Origin: Cryptomeria japonica | Taxonomy: Eukaryota > Streptophyta > Pinopsida > Cupressales > Cupressaceae | Assembly (NCBI RefSeq): GCF_030272615.1 | Contig: NC_081409.1 | Span: forward strand, 470,822,573-470,886,572 | Length of the DNA: 64,000 nucleotides | Direction: 5' to 3' | Shown here: positions 44,690 through 57,185 of the stretch, piece after piece | Layout: each line of letters opens with the position of its first letter | Numbering within the stretch: position 1 is the stretch's first letter | Notes under the pieces: generated by a model | What the model saw: only the letters and a program-made list of their open reading frames with translations | What the model was told of the DNA's origin: nothing | Databases searched by the model: none | Position numbers and translations under genes: made by a program

Positions 44690-47600
44690 GCTAAAAGACC
44701 TGTAGACCATGTGAAGTCTTCTGCTTGGTATATAGATTTTGGTGCATCTCGACATTTCACTCATCGGCATGATTGATTTACAAAATTCTATCCCTTTACC
44801 GATTCAATCATTTTTGGAGGAGGTGAAGAGTATACCGTTGTCGGCAAAGGCAATGTTCAGATTCAGTCTGGTGGGAGGAATCTTATTTTCCTCAATGTAT
44901 ACTACGTTCCTGGCATGAAACTAAACCTACTCCCAGTGAGTCAGATTATGCGGCATTCTCCTCAACTTGATGTGATCTTCAGTTCACACAAGTGTTTGAT
45001 TGTTGATTGTGCATATCGCACTATTGTAGCTGTTGGCATCAAGGATCATGGTTTATACAAACTTGTGGATATGAGTGATTCTCTTGAGCATTCTTTTGCA
45101 GCTAAATCCTCCTCTATCAACAGTCTTTGGCATCAGCGATATGGTCACCTGAACATTCACTACCTTGCTTAGCTTGTTCGGGAAGATTTAGTACATGGCC
45201 TACCTAAAATTCAAACTCAAAATCAACGAGTTTGTGAAGCTTTCTAGGGTGGGAAGCAACACAGGACACCATTCAAGGATGGTGACTCATGGCGAGCCTC
45301 TAAGGTACTACAATTGGTCCATGCTGATGTATGCGGTCCAATGAATACACCTTCTGTTATTGGGTGCAAGTATTTCTTGCTTTTTGTTGATGATTTCAGT
45401 TGTAAAATGTGGGTGTACTTTCTAAGATAGAAATCAGATGTGTTTCCTGTATTTCAGAAATTTAAGGCCTTAGTAGAAAAAGAGTCTGGTCGTTCTATTA
45501 TTACTCTTAGGTTTGATAATGGGGGGTGAGTTTTGTTCTACTTCTTTCTCCACTTTCTGTGATACACATGGCATAAAACGTCAGTTAACCACACCATACA
45601 CCCCTCAACAAAATGGCGTTGTAGAACGTCGCAATCACACCATTACAAAAATGGCTAGGTCAATGTTGGAACAAAGGAATGTTCCTAAAAAATATTGGGC
45701 AGAAGTAGTGTTTATTGGAATCTATCTCCTGAATCGGTCTCCCACACGTGCTGTTAAGGGGAAAACTCCTGAGGAAGCTTGGACTGGTCGTAAACCTAGG
45801 ATCAGTCATTTGAAAGTTTTTGGCTCTTTAGCATATGCTTGGATTCCAGATGCCAAGCACTCCAAGTTGGATTCCAAGAGTCAGAAGCTTATGTTTATAG
45901 GGTACGGTGACAACCACAAGGCTTACTTGCTGATTGATGTAGACACTTCGTGGTGTTGTCTTTGATGAAGACCAAGGACCATTTCAGCTTTCCTCGTCTG
46001 AGCCGAATTCTGAGGATCAGCCTTTGAAGCCTTTTGATTTAGGTGCTCGTCTTCCATTTGGTTCACTTGATGAGAGGGATGATGCAGATTCTGAATTTGA
46101 TGATGCACTACCTGAATTTCCTTCGGATGATGCTAATCTTCCCCCTGTTCCAGATCCTGTTATTCCTTCTGCATCTGATGTTGGTTCTTCTACTCTCCGG
46201 CCTAAATGGTGGGCTAAGACCATCAGTGATCTTCGTCCTGATGAGCTCATTGAGGCTAGATCTTCCAGAAATAAGATTAAGCAGCAAAATACAGCCAACT
46301 TTGCTCTCATGTCCAACATTCATAGTATTTTTGAGCCTCAAACATATTTTGAGGCTAAAGAGATCTGAGTGGGAAAAGGCTATGGAAGTTGAACACCAGA
46401 GTCTTTTGAAGAATAACACTTGGGTCCTCTCTGATCTCCCTCTAGGGATGAAGCCCATTAGCTTCAAATGGGTGTATAAAGTTAAGTACAAAGCTGATGG
46501 AACCCTTGACAAGTACAAAGCTCATCTCGTTGCTCAGGGTTTCTTGCAGAAGGAAGGCATTGACTACGAGGAGACTTTTGCTCCTACAACCAAAATGAGT
46601 ACCATACGGCTTGTCCTTGCCTTAGCAGCTCAGTTTGGTTGGAAAGTCCATCAAATGGATGTTAAGAGTGCAAACCTCAACGGTGAGTTGCAGGAAGAGG
46701 TCTATATGACTCAACCTCCAAGGTTTAAGGTTGCTAGAAAAGAACATCAGGTGTGCAGACTGGTGAAAGCACTCTATAACCTGAAACAGGCTCCTCGGGC
46801 TTGGTACATCAAAATTAACAAGTACCTTATAGATAATGGCTTTTAGAGGAGTCCATCTGATTCGAATCTGTATGTCAAAACCACTGGTGATGATATTCTT
46901 ATTCTTGTTGTCTATGTTGATGACCTCATTGTCACTGGTAGTTCGACACTTTTGATCGATCAAATCAAACAAAGTTTGTGTCAATCCTTTGCCATGACAG
47001 ACTTGGGACTTCTACACTATTGCTTAGGTTTTGAAGTTTGGCAGACTGAAGGTAGTATCTTCATCTCTCAGTCTAAGTATGCCTGAAGTTTGTTGGACAA
47101 GTTTAGGATGCAAGACTGCAAACCTGCATCCACACCTATGGAGAAAGGGGTGAAGCTGACAACCAAATCGGACTCACCTGTGGTGAACGAATCAGCATTC
47201 AGGCAATTGGTGGGCAGTCTCATCTACCTTACTGCTACTAGGCCTAATCTTAGTTTTGCAATGAGCTACATTTTACACTTCATGACAACTCCAAAGGCTG
47301 ATCATTGGGTAGCAACAAAGCGTGTGCTGCGTTATGTGAAGGGCACTTTTGATTTTGGACAACTGTACAACAGAAGTCATGATCCTCGACTCTCTGGTTA
47401 CGCAGACCGTTGATGATAGAAAATCAACATCTGGGTATGTTTTCAGTTTGGGATTTGGTGCAGTCACATGGACTAGCAAGAAGCAACAGGTAGTGGCTCT
47501 TTCCTCCATAGAAGTAGAGTATTGAGGAACAGTTAAGGTAGTTTGTGAGGCAGTTTGGCTTCGATGGATGCTTTTAGACATGCAAATGTCTCAAGTAGGT

Positions 47601-47845
47601 CCTACTCCCCTTTACTGTGACAATTAGGGGGTGCTCAAACTGGCCAAAAATCCGATCTTCCACGAGAGAACCAAGCATATTGAACTTCATTGTCACTTCA
47701 TTCGGAAGTTGGTTGAAGACGGATTAGTTCAGTTGCTATATGTTCAGACAACAAATATCCTCACCAAGTCTCTGAGCCCAGACAAGTTTGTACAATTTAG
47801 GGGGCAACTTGGTGTAGCTGATAGATTGATCATTAAGGGAGGGTG
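44690..47845 (+). pseudogene. Copia-2 Pol (protease, integrase, RT, RNase H), decayed
   Basis: The protease motif near 44720 reads AWYIDFGASRHFTH, with Phe in place of the Ser of the catalytic DSGA. The pre-integrase motif HQRYGHLNIH is near 45130. Integrase has [18 protein letters not shown] and PYTPQQNGVVERRNHT (45588-45640). RT starts near 46370 with KGIDYEETFAPTTK-like and MDVKSANLNGELQEEVY motifs and a YVDD near 46911. RNase H and the C-terminus run 47090-47845 (KRVLRYVKGT, ILTKSLSPDKF). Stops or frame changes occur at least at 45170, 45245, 45430, 45525, 45965, 46360, 46845, 47085, 47410 and 47525, so the copy is long dead. Confidence 0.9.
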
Positions 47846-48021
47846 TTAGAATAATATCTTTTATATTTATTTAATGGTCAATTATGTAATATATCGTAAA
47901 TATTTAGTTAGTTTCTATTTACGATTGTTTCTTTTTAGAAACATCCTTTTGTAAATTCTTTATAATGATCTTTCGATCATTCATTTAATATATTCAATTT
48001 TTACCAATTACTCTCGTAATA
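47844..48021 (+). repeat. Copia-2 3' LTR
   Basis: 178 bp, TGTTAGAATAAT...CTCTCGTAATA, preceded by the purine tract AAGGGAGGG. It matches the 5' LTR apart from the 41-bp duplication there and scattered substitutions. Confidence 0.88.
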
Positions 48022-48026
48022 CATCT

Positions 48027-48542
48027 AGCTGACAGCCAAGAGAGTGGGGACATGTCATCAGCCCTTATAGTGGTGTTGTTTGGGAAGACAGCAGCATTAG
48101 GTCCTTCATAGTCTTGCAGTATTCAATGAGCTTTTATGGTCCAATTGGAGTAGCTCATTTTATACTTTCACAGTCCTTCCATTCTTACTGGGGATGCATG
48201 AGTTTATTCAAGGCCTCTTGATCAAGGGTAGAGCTCCTCAATATTCAGGAGTTCAGCCTTTCCCTCAGAAGTGTAAATGCAGTATCATCTATCACCCATG
48301 CGTCATATGACTCCCATGCATACAACATCCTAGATGGAATTGAAATGCGATCATTGCAAGACAAACAAATCACAAACACTATTGACAACCTAAGGGTGAA
48401 CCGGAATCAAATATGCAATTGATACCAGCTTAAGGATAGCTCTAGAGGAGACAACTATGTACAACTCTAGTGAGAGAGAAAAAAAGATAAAAATGGTCAT
48501 TTAAAGGGGGTCACCACCATCATATGCTTCCCTAGTCTGATG
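48027..48542. other. Unassigned stretch
   Basis: No gene or repeat is recognised. If the GT14 gene is intact this is intron sequence, continuing that left of copia-2. Confidence 0.3.
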
Positions 48543-48550
48543 TGTAGGGG

Positions 48551-49369
48551 CTAAGTCACAGAATACGGCGATTTTCATGGATGAGGTTCGAATTTCATCT
48601 AATTTCAAACATCTATAAAAAAATTGTTTAAATTCGACCATTAATTCGTACAGACAAGGACATCATTTTTTTTTACTTAAGGAAAAATTTGAAAAGCATT
48701 TTTTTAGGGTTTTTGAGTCTACAGAGAGTCTGCGGCAGCGATTTCCGAGTCTACAGTGGGTTCTCTGTGTTTGCGGCGGGTTCTTTGTGTTTTGTGGCGG
48801 GTTATCTCTGTGTTTGCTGGCGCTGTCGTGCATACCTCCTCCGTTGTTGCTGTGCATACCTCCTCCATCATTGCCAACAACCGTGTTCAGGAAGGCTTCT
48901 TCAATTATTAATGTTTTGGTTTGCCCGACGGTATTCATATAATCCGTATTCAATATTCATATAATGTTTTGGTTTGCCCCAATTTTTAATGTTTAATGTT
49001 TTGGTATTCATATAATCCATATTCAGTATTCATAATAATCCGTATTCAGTATTGCCCGATAATATAATGACTTCAAATCTATAATGTTAAGCAATGTTAA
49101 GCAATTACTTAATGACAATATAATGTTTTGTTTAATGATTTCACATGTTTCTTATAGTTTATATTTTATAAATGTGCCATCTTTTTATAATGACTTCAAA
49201 TCTATTTAGCAATGCTAAGCTATTTTGATAGTTTATAATAAGTATACATATATTTAAAAATAAACAAAATTATATAAGGCGAATTTTATCCGATTTTTTT
49301 TCCCCAATTTTTCCCTTGTCGAATTTCATCCGAATTTCATGGCTGTCGAATTCAAACCTTGTGACTTAG
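48551..49369. mobile_element. Non-autonomous hAT-like DNA transposon
   Basis: The 819-bp segment begins CTAAGTCACA and ends TGTGACTTAG, exact 10-bp inverted repeats. It is flanked on both sides by the identical 8-bp sequence TGTAGGGG (48543-48550 and 49370-49377). An 8-bp target duplication is the mark of the hAT superfamily. Sub-terminal sequences are also inverted (GAATTTCATC near the left, its complement-like GAATTTCATCCGAATTTCAT near the right). There is no transposase frame; the interior is AT-rich and contains a duplicated 'tattcatataatccgtattcagtattcat' phrase at 48938-49050. Confidence 0.8.
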
Positions 49370-49377
49370 TGTAGGGG

Positions 49378-51759
49378 TGCTCTTTTCACTACTACATCAT
49401 TTCTGCAAAGAACCTTACTTATGCAGGGTAGTCATCCCCATACCATAATAATATCATATCATGCGATACATTGTAGTCACCACCTTATATTCACAAATTC
49501 CTTGGTTATTGCCCATAAATGCATGCACAGACTGCATTGCCATCATGACATTTAACCATCTTAACTGAGTATGAGACTATTGGGGGCATGATGAAAAATT
49601 CTTTTTACAAATGAACATATATCAGAATTCCAACAAACTTACATTTAGAGGGAGACAGTGATCTGTAATCTTCTTTTTAATGCTAAATCTAAATAATAAT
49701 TTATGACATGGAAACAAGCCTTTGGGAGCAAGGCATAAGTACTTAGAGTCAGCCTCCATTCAAGTTGCGTTAAGTCTTAATGGTAACCGATACCTAATGA
49801 CTAAAATTCAAAGTTGTAGTGTGCCATGCCCTTTTTCTGCTTTCAGGACCCTCGTATTACGCTTTTTGTGAGGATTGAATATGATGAAATGTTGGAACTT
49901 GGAATGAAGTTAATGATTTGTTTACTCTGTTGGTCCATTTTTCCCATCCTAAATTCTCTGAAAAGGGTGTCTAAGCTGGCTGTTCTGAGGAAAGTGTCAA
50001 TTTCAGAGTCTCAAGGTTCATCCACATGAAGTTATTAGCATTAATTGCTCATATTGTGGTTCTTCTCCGTTTATGGTGCCTTTTGCCATCCTTTGTTGTT
50101 GTTTTGATTTGTTTATGCTATGATATACCACTTTGAACACCTAAATAGCTAATATGAGTTAAAATTTTGGTATATATCATTTCATTTAGATCCTTAAAGT
50201 TTCTTTTCTCTTCAAAAGCTTGTCCTACTCAGTTATTCCTGTCTTGGCGATTGCCAGATCCTTTAAACAGATTTTGTATTGTCAAGGAAAGCAGTATGAT
50301 CTAGTCGGATTGACTTTGATCCTTGGCTAATCATTTCTTGTCTACTTATGTAATAACTTCATGTGCAAATAAATATATACTCTTACTCCTCTATTTGGTA
50401 TGCAATATAAATTCTGTTCAATATTTCAAGTATTCATTTTATCAGATAGGAGAGTACACACCTATCACACAAATAATTTTGTAGATTATTAATTCAATTC
50501 ATGTAGGCCCTTTTCTCATACATCTTTGCACCATGGAGATTGAATTTGTTCAAAAGTAATATATTAGTAGACCGCATCTATTTTGCAAGCTTTCGTATAC
50601 TGAATATTAGATTTATCTTCATCTCTATTAATAGCCGTACTTCTTGCATATTTATGGACAATAAAAAAGGGTTTGCAAGGTCATGAAGTATGAATGTTGG
50701 TGGCTGCAGTGACAGGTAAACACTACTATAGAGGATTGATCCAAGATCAGGAAGAGGATGAATAGTATGAAATCTAGCAATAGGCATTGTAAAGGCAATG
50801 AGAGATCAAGAGATCAATAGAAAACCAAGATATGAGAGGATCAAGATGGTACACTTTGCATCGGTAAAGAAATTCCACACTATGATATGAATGAGATTTG
50901 GTGATCACCAATTCGACTACTAGAATTGGGCATGGCCATCTTTTGAAGCATCTTATGCTTTAAAAATGTTCAATTATTCTGTCTGCTTCCAAATCATCCT
51001 ATTGAAGACTCGAGGCTCAAAGAATCCTGTCTAAGCATCAATAACACCTTACCTAGTTGTGTGCACACTTTGGAGGAGCACCTTCATATTGTCAATTGCA
51101 GAAATCCAAAAAGAAGAAATCTTTTGTTTTCATTGTTATGCAATGGAAGTGGGGTGGGGATCCCCTAAAAGGATAGCATGCTTGCTTGCCTTTATGCCCA
51201 ATCCTCATGATTGAAGCAATCCAAGTGTGTACAAAACCTCCTGCTAATTCTGACATTTTAGAGGAAGTCAGCCACTCCTTTACTGATTGGTAAATGGTGG
51301 TTTAATTCATATCTAAGACTTAAACAAACCTGAGAGCTTGCTGATTTAAATTTGCTTTCTGTTTTTGTACAGAATACTTCAGAAAACATTCTTTATGTGC
51401 CTTTATTGAGATATTTCAAGATGCTCAAATCTAAAAGTAATCCACAAGTATGAACAAGACTGAGAACACATCAGAAAACAGAGCACACACAGAAGTTGTG
51501 CTGGAAATTTTTTTGATGACCCTTTGTACTGGCAGCATCTTGAGTGTTCAGATCACTCAGAGTACTTATGGTTCCAGTATGATTTGTCATATTACCTTGC
51601 AACCATTCTTTGGATGATTCTCTTAGAGAAGTGATTTGTGAACATGTTGGCTGCTCTGGATCATAACACCAAATTTAGGAGGCTTTTGCTCCACATCAGG
51701 AACTCAATAGATGAGGAAACAATTCGCTCACCTTAATCTTTTGAATACAACCTACCATG
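49378..51759. other. Gene-free stretch
   Basis: I see no supported gene, RNA or complete element. A sequence after TTTCTGCTTTCAG at 49834-49846 resembles a splice acceptor, but the downstream frame matches nothing. A weak nine-residue resemblance to the end of GT14 proteins near 50247 was not accepted. Confidence 0.3.
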
Positions 51760-52270
51760 TCTCTTGTGCCCCTCTCATCATCACCCTCTCTTTCTTCTGC
51801 GAAACAACATCCTTGTCCTATTCTTCTTGAGAATTTGATAGGTTTTCAGTGGAAGGCAACAACCGTGCTTCCTGATCTAACAAGGAAGGCTCAAAGATGA
51901 CTGTTTTCTACATTGCTAACTTAATACAATTTCATGTATAGAGACAATTCTTATCTGAAAGCATTCTTACCTACTTGCTCAAGAATTTCAAATGGATTAT
52001 ATTGAAGTGATTTAAGACTTAATCTTTTTGGCTTGTCCTTGGAGTTTCTCTTTGCTTAAGTACAACCGAACTTTGTCCCCAACTTGGAACTTGTGCTTTA
52101 TGCTGTGTTTGTCATGCCATATGTGCCTTGTGCTAAGCTTGAGACTGCTGCACTTGGAAATGAATTCGCCTAATCTTCTGTACGAAGAGCTTGACTTTGC
52201 AAATTTCTGGTTCTAGTCCAGCAATTTGTGGCTGCATCACTATATCAAAAGGACTTGGAGGTAAACAGAC
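51760..52270 (-). pseudogene. Decayed Ty3/gypsy integrase C-terminus
   Basis: On the minus strand, several frames give gypsy integrase C-terminal patterns in order: SPFDIVMQPQ near 52235, KVKLFVQKIRRIHFQVQQ, then KHKFQVGDKVRLYLSKEKLQ and GQAKKIKSLNHFNIIHLKFL near 52100-51985, and VVNVEN-like sequence with an acidic tail further left. This corresponds to the tail that binds DNA or chromatin. Stops and frame changes are numerous. The rest of pol is not seen to the right, where unrelated repeats begin at 52317. Confidence 0.75.
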
Positions 52271-55200
52271 AAAACATTTTCAAAAGTTGATTTTTGGATG
52301 GGGGAATGAAAAGCTGTAATGTCCCCTTATGTTAATTCTTAGGAATCAGGGACAATTAACTCACAAAACCAATAGCAAGAGACTTCTTCTTATAAGAAAC
52401 TCTAAATCCTTATGAATATTACAATACTGATAACAAATACTAATAGAATGACAGTATATCAATTCTGAAATATATGATAATATAAGTATTATATAATCTG
52501 CAAATAGTAATTTGGTAGATTGGATGGAATTATCACTGCTGTTTCTGATATAACTTGAGGAATTATACAAGGTTAAGATGTTCCAATCTGCAGATATATG
52601 GAGATCTCTACTCTTCTTGATGTATTGATGTGAGATATGCAATGAGCCTCCTTCTGATTCGCTGATAGCAAGAATGCTATATTGTTGTGTCTGATTGGTC
52701 TTTGGGAATATGCAATTATGGTGGTGCTATTTCTGATTTATCTCTTGATTTATGCAACCTTTTTGGTGCCAAAGGCAAATGCTTGATTGAGCAGATCCAA
52801 ATATGGATACAAATAATAAACAAAGACAAAATCCGATGATTGTTGGAATGAGTATTGATCCTTATTAAATAGCTTATGGGATTGAAGGGTTGTATCTCTT
52901 CTTGGAATGGACATGTCCTCTTCCCCTCCTAATTGCACCTTCACATAATTGTTTATTTTGAATAAGTTAACCAATTGATTGGTTAGTGGCTGATCGGATG
53001 TGTTAATGCCTCAATCAAAATATGAATCGATATTTGTTAGGCTAATCGATTGATTGCTTAATCCTTAACTATCACTTGGAATGGCTGGTCATTGGATGAT
53101 TAATCATCCAATTAGTAGATTGCTGTTCTTAACCAGTTGGTTAAGCAATATTGTTTCTCCTTTGCAGTGTGATGACAACGATAAATTTCCTGATTGGCAT
53201 AACCTCATCTTGCTGATCAAATCCATGATGGTAATCGATATTCTTTATCTTATTACACAGTGATAATAATTGAGGAATGATTGTTGGACTATTATCCTCA
53301 TAATCTTTCCTTTGACAGCTGATATGGATTTATACACGATCGGTGCATAAGAGATCTTCATGTATTATGATCACAGCTTCAGTATGCTGTACGCTCTTAA
53401 AGCCTTCATTCCTTGATTATGAGAATGGGTGGATAGCTTATTAAATCTTTTATCTTCACTACCACATCTTACTCTCTATGTTTTACTTGGATCCTTGATA
53501 GGAAAATCGTGAAGTTTTATGAATAAGACAATTTTCCCCTTAAGGTCTTCATGCTTCAGTCTTTATTGATATAATATGTAAAGCTACCTACTTGAACTTC
53601 TTAAATACTATGTACAAATTGTTATTACTAACTAGTTGAAGGTGTTTCAAGGCTGCCACTCTTGATCACTGAAATGTCCCTTGCTAATTCTGTCCTCAAA
53701 TCACTGATTTCTACCCTTAGGAATTTTGTCAAACACTTGCCTTGCGAAATCTGAACTTGCTGATTGGTGATTCTTTTTGGGTGTTTTCAATGAAGATAAT
53801 GATAATATGCATTCAATGGACTCAAATGAATGTCTGCAAATGACTGAAATGAATTTAGGATGTAATACAAGGTAAATATAATGCAATAAGATCGCTGATG
53901 TGTACCTACAGCTAAGGGACATTAATGCAAATACTTGGCAAGCAACCTACCTATGCAAATAAACACCTACAGCAAGGAAGTATTTTAACAAACAAATCAT
54001 ATGTAGCTCCAAACTCTTTTATTGCAGCATTTTAAACTGATTACAATGATTGAAAATGCATAGGCATTAATCAAATAGTTGGCATGCAATACTTTCATAC
54101 CCGGATTTCAATGTTGATGACTGCAGGTCTGAAAACTATTATGACAGCAAATTCTGGAAGTGCAAACTAGTAATCAAAGTCCCCAATAAATATTCTCCAA
54201 TAAGTATGCCATCTGCACTTGACTAACTTTAATCATTGCTTGATATAAACCCCACGTGCCAAGAGGAAGGTATTGTAGCAATTACTGTTCACGGGTACTG
54301 TAGTGTCATTGTTCATGGGTACTATAGCAGCACATCAAATCCTTGTAGAACCTTTGAAAAATTTCACCAATATGCACAATGTGATTCCTGAATGGAACCA
54401 ATCAATTACAGGCAACCCTCAGCTGGTATCTCACAACTTCAGAATGCACAACTTCGAAGCAGCTACGCTCTCCAAAGTGATAATGGCAGAAAAACCCTGG
54501 TTCTCTCTCCAAATTCCACAAGCAACAAAAGCGAATAACATAGAATGAAATATAATGCTTTTTGAGTGCTATTTATACCCTCCTTCACATGGCTTGTTTC
54601 CAACAATTGGCCTATTTTATAATTTTAAATTATATCAAACATTAAATGTTTAATATATGTCTCACAAGTGGGCGCCCAATCATTAATAAATAATCATATT
54701 GACTTAGAAGAATATTTAATATCTCCTTCAAATATAGTCAATATAATTATTAATGATATGTCATTATTAACTCACCACTAATAATAATAATTATTAAAGT
54801 ATTACCTTAATAATAATTATAATTTTATAACTCCATAAATAAATGGCATTTATCAATTCTACTGACACCGCCAACTTACCCACTGAATAACCTGTCCATC
54901 TGAATGCCTTACTAAAATTAGTAAGGTCCACCTCTATCAACCCACAGACATACTATAAATAGTAAGTTCATGCAATGAAGCCGTAAACTCTTGAATATTA
55001 CCACCACCAATCAACCAATGAACTTGAGAGAATAATCACTACCAACTGCCTCCTGAAGAGCTCATGAGTGAATCAGTAGTAAATGAATCTTAAAACTTTT
55101 TAATCAATTGAATTCCTAACTAAAATTGCTTTTAAATTGAAACTGAAATAACAATGTAAAGCAATCACACATGGAACAACTGTACAAGATTTGACGTGGA

Positions 55201-56733
55201 AACCCAAGATTGGAAAAACCACGGTGAGTAACGCTGCTAGGATCTACCGTCCTAATCCAAACTCACAGATAAAATCAATTACAATCTTTAAGGGCACCAA
55301 CCCTAAGGAGTCACCAAACCCCTATCTTAAGAGCACCAACTCTTTCAACACCCTAACTCCACAATCTGAGCACCAACTCAGAATCCTTATGGCACCAGCC
55401 CAAAGGATATACAAATGAAACTTCAATCAATTACAAATTGAAACAATTAACAATGTGCTTATTGTACACTCAAAAACAAACTGAGAGTTATTGCATCAAT
55501 CTGAACATTAAATACCACAGTATCTCTGCAATACAATACATATGTTTTAATCTGTAGTAGACATGCTGAATCAAATGTTATGATCAAGATGTTTCTGTAT
55601 ATCTGAAACAAAACTGTATTAGAGAATATTCTGAATCTGATATAAATCTGTACTTGATAAAAGCCTGTACTCTGTTAATATGAAATCTGCAACTAACCAA
55701 TAGTCTTTCCACAACAATCATAAATTACTTAATACTGAATTACTTAAACTTTCAGATATTTTGATCTCAACTTCAACCTTCTGATAAATAGCCTTTGACA
55801 AGTTCTGTTCACAATTGCTTAATAAAATTTCATCAAACAAAACATTACATGTATGAATGCTGTTTACAATCTGAATCAAACAATGCAATCTGAACCAATC
55901 AATACAATCTGAAATAATTAATGCAATATGAACCAATCAATACATTGTTATAAGTACTGTATACCTCAATCTTCTTCTAAGATTTGAGACCTTGCAGCAC
56001 CTTGCACTCGTTTAGTTTTTCCTCAAGGATATATTAACAGATTCACTTCATTTATTTCTCAGAAATTAGATCATAAATCTTTGCTCAGAATTATATCATT
56101 CTAATTCATAATTCTCTGCAATTTTATTATTGACTTCTCTTTAATCTGTTCTCAGCATTCATATCCCTTTTTCAACAACCAAAAAGCCACGAGCCATATG
56201 CATATATAAATACAACTTGATAACTGTTCCCAACAGTTAACAGCTGCAGCCAGTTATAACTGAATGGATTGGCAGTTGATACTTAGTTTAGAACTTCCTT
56301 TAAACTTCCTTAACCAAAACAGTATTTCTTCTCATCGATGACACAAACATTGTTATTAAAAAACAAGTCACATCTATTATAATCTTCAACTCCACAAATA
56401 TAACTGCTTCGATGTTTAGAAATCTTGTTAATGCTTAACACCTTCAATGAAACAGTTAGATCAAACTGTTTCGTCAACCGAATTCAATGCTTAATATATT
56501 CGAAGTTTGTGTAACATTAATGAGGATACAATCCAAGATAGAAAACATAATGATCACGTGAAATCTAGAGTCTGAGATAGAAGACATAATGGTATCATGA
56601 AATGTGATTTTATGGTTACTCTGAAACCACAGTGAATGTTTTGTTTGTTGACACATAAACACGTTTCCTGTTTGTTGTTTCTGTCAGATTCAAGGACAAC
56701 ACAAACAATTTCAGAACAAAATCTGTAACAACC
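52271..56733. other. Repeat-rich stretch, unassigned
   Basis: No gene is supported. TGTAATGTCCC-like sequence occurs at 52317 and 53671 on the plus strand and inverted at about 53914-53925 (TAAGGGACATTA). It may mark LTR ends of one family, one copy of which cuts the gypsy remnant at 52316. A TATA-like GCTATTTATACCC lies at 54571. AT-rich sequence fills 54600-54860. A set of small hairpins lies at 55288-55402. Element C begins at 56734. Confidence 0.35.
55288..55402 (+). repeat. Small hairpins sharing the loop CACCAA
   Basis: AAGGG-CACCAA-CCCT (55290), AAGAG-CACCAA-CTCTT (55329) and TCTGAG-CACCAA-CTCAGA (55365) have different but complementary stems and one identical loop. TGG-CACCAG-CCC (55389) is a degenerate fourth and TCACCAAACC (55311) another partial copy. 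Spacing is 24-39 bp. A GACGTGGAAACCCAAGATTGG phrase just upstream (55193) resembles sequence often near plant LTR element starts, so this may be LTR sequence. Confidence 0.7.
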
Positions 56734-56756
56734 TGTTGTGACCATTTCACACATCG

Positions 56757-56772
56757 CCCCATTAGAATGGGG
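56757..56772. repeat. Terminal hairpin of element C
   Basis: CCCCATTAGAATGGGG: seven-base arms around a two-base centre, 23 bp from the element end. It is the best-preserved copy of the family's terminal hairpin. Confidence 0.65.
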
Positions 56773-57185
56773 CCCCCCTCTTTTGTTTTTTTTGGTTTGC
56801 CTTCTCTTTGCTTGTTTTTCTCTTTGCTTTTAGGATTTTGAGTGAGTTAGTGGTCTGTTTGAGCTAGCTGGATTAGGGCTGAACCTTGGAAGCTCAGTTT
56901 TAGGGTTTCATTCAAGTTAAGTCTAACCAAATTTTGGAAAATTGTTAGTTTACCTAAAGATTCAAGATTGTTGGAATGAAGTGTACCTTTCAGGAGAGTC
57001 AAATTGGTTAAGTCAGGGATAGGACAGGTCTCAGGTCAGGTCTAGATTGAATGGGGGGTTTTTCTGGGTAAGGTCCAGTTTGTTTCTAAGTCTAAGTAAG
57101 CTAAAGCATGGTCAGTGAAGAAAGGGAGTCCAGTTGGCCAAGTTAAATAGGGAATGAAATGGATCAAGGGCCTGAAAATGTCAAA

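Larger units (their letters stand above)
39329..48021 (+). mobile_element. Copia-2: Ty1/copia retrotransposon with an insertion in its leader
   Basis: Short LTRs (39329-39547 and 47844-48021) flank a primer-binding site, a long leader, gag and pol on the plus strand. Flanks are CATCC (39324-39328) and CATCT (48022-48026), a probable 5-bp duplication with one change. The leader is long because element D (40382-43690) lies inside it; without it the leader is under 1 kb. The coding part has many stops and frame changes, so it is older than copia-1. It lies downstream of the GT14 exons in the same orientation. Confidence 0.9.

Noticed and set aside
49826-50300. Missing downstream exon(s) of the GT14 gene
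   Set aside because: The frame after the acceptor-like TTTCTGCTTTCAG (49846) shows none of the expected residues, and the resemblance near 50247 covers only nine residues with four identities.
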